A stretch of 6,309 nt of DNA from the NCBI GenBank assembly GCA_019056875.1, contig DXJA01000360.1:1-6309 (forward strand), given 5' to 3'. The translations under genes and the position numbers were made by a program. This DNA is from Candidatus Jordarchaeum madagascarense (GTDB lineage Archaea > Asgardarchaeota > Jordiarchaeia > Jordiarchaeales > Jordiarchaeaceae). A model generated the notes under the pieces. It was not told where the DNA came from. It worked only from the letters and a program-made list of their open reading frames with translations, and did not search any database. This document shows, one piece after another, positions 5,551 through 6,309 of this stretch (positions are counted from its first letter, which is position 1; each line of letters begins with the position of its first letter).

Positions 5551-6309
5551 TTATTTTGGTTTTCTGAGGATGAATGCTGCGATTATTGCGATTACCAATA
5601 GTCCTATGCCCAGCCCGGCCAGTGGAAGCATCAGGCCACCCATGGGGTTAGCCGCCTGCCCCAGAGAGCTCAAAAGAAGCAACGTACCACCAGGACCCAG
5701 AATATCAAATAGGGTCAACTCTGAAGCCACCAGAGCGAACAAGCTGAAGTGCTCGGCATCCGCGGATACCACACGCCCCTCAGCGTCCAACGTGGTGTTC
5801 AAGGGTTCCCACGCGGTACCGTTCCAGGCATACACCGTGAACCCGGACTCCTTTGCGCCCTTTGCTTGGAGCTCAGATGGAGTGTAGTAGAAGTTCACTA
5901 TCGCGGTGTCATACGTCGCGGGGTCGACGGGTTGCACGTACATGAACTTCACGATGGGTTTGCCATCGATGCTGCTGTTGCCGGCAATCTGGGTCGTCGT
6001 CGCCATTAGGATATATACTTCAGCACTGGCATTCACAGTTACACTGCCCCCATTAAACCGGGAGGGGTCAAGGGTTTCCAGAGAATTCCCGACAAAATCC
6101 AAGCCGTACAAGTTCATGTAGCTACTCATCTCCTCAGGCTCAGGAAGCGCTTTGATGCTCGGCGGTGGCAACGTACTCGTCGAGTTGGCCAAGGTCCAGG
6201 TCTTGTGATAACCAAAAGGTATAACCTCACCGTCCCCGCCTATTCTCATTTCCAAGTCTGCTTTTGCTTTTATCAGGATGCCGCTGGTTCTCTCATAGTA
6301 GGCCTGGTA
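5551..6309 (-). CDS. Membrane-anchored surface protein, C-terminal part (5' partial)
   Basis: The frame is open through the right edge, so the start is outside the window; the TTG at 6255 is only an internal codon, because 18 protein-like codons precede it (YYERTSGILIKAKAD). About 252 residues are visible. A beta-rich ectodomain ends in a module with NFYYTPSELQ, VYAWNGTAWEPL and EHFSLFALV, the pattern seen near the C-terminus of archaeal secreted and PGF-pre-PGF type proteins. After a Gly/Pro/Leu-rich linker comes a transmembrane helix (about 227-248, ending AAFILRKPK) with a basic cytoplasmic tail, so the bulk should lie outside the cell. Five N-x-S/T sequons (visible N42, N93, N111, N163, N171) fit archaeal N-glycosylation. 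The gene looks more G+C-rich than its neighbours. The topology is well supported; the specific role is unknown. Confidence 0.85.
   Translation of the reverse strand, partial: YQAYYERTSGILIKAKADLEMRIGGDGEVIPFGYHKTWTLANSTSTLPPPSIKALPEPEEMSSYMNLYGLDFVGNSLETLDPSRFNGGSVTVNASAEVYILMATTTQIAGNSSIDGKPIVKFMYVQPVDPATYDTAIVNFYYTPSELQAKGAKESGFTVYAWNGTAWEPLNTTLDAEGRVVSADAEHFSLFALVASELTLFDILGPGGTLLLLSSLGQAANPMGGLMLPLAGLGIGLLVIAIIAAFILRKPK

Noticed and set aside
5537..6121. Several plus-strand frames opposite the surface-protein gene
   Set aside because: They are shadows of the G+C-rich minus-strand gene, whose membrane anchor and sequons are coherent.

Overview
The window looks like chromosomal DNA from an uncultured archaeon. 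Four things point there: a superfamily 2 helicase of the XPD/Rad3/DinG type, an FmdE-family protein with a C-terminal zinc ribbon, BRE/TATA-type promoter elements placed for very short leaders, and a C-terminally anchored surface protein with many N-glycosylation sequons. AGA arginine and ATA isoleucine codons are common. I cannot assign a phylum from this sequence.

Layout, left to right. (1) 3-692, plus strand: the 3' part of an FmdE-like gene, cut by the left edge. (2) 693-1515: about 820 bases without an intact recognised gene. It holds a hairpin just after the FmdE gene, a minus-strand frame (776-1105) that reads like protein but has no proper start and may be a gene remnant, a tandem 12/14-bp repeat, a 9-bp inverted repeat, a 14-codon mini-ORF behind a strong Shine-Dalgarno-like run, and AT-rich promoter candidates for the next gene. 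(3) 1516-3417, plus: an intact 633-residue XPD-like helicase. (4) 3452-4171, minus: a 239-residue protein with a probable Roadblock/LC7-like N-terminal half and a helical TPR-like C-terminal half, convergent with the helicase and behind a near-leaderless promoter. (5) 4281-5216, minus: an inosine/uridine-type nucleoside hydrolase with its catalytic residues in place, closed by a hairpin plus T-run terminator. (6) 5217-5550: a 334-base gap with strong C-over-G skew on the plus strand and a poly-T terminator for the last gene. (7) 5551-6309, minus: the C-terminal part of a surface or secreted membrane-anchored protein, cut by the right edge.

The genes do not form an operon or an evident pathway. 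Each minus-strand gene seems to be its own transcription unit, and the helicase stands alone. The roles suggested are DNA repair or replication-associated unwinding (helicase), nucleoside salvage (hydrolase), possible regulation or protein-complex scaffolding (Roadblock/TPR protein), and cell envelope (surface protein). I found no convincing sign of a new multi-gene defence or mobile system. The least explained parts are the Roadblock-TPR protein, the 693-1515 interval and the skewed 5217-5550 gap.
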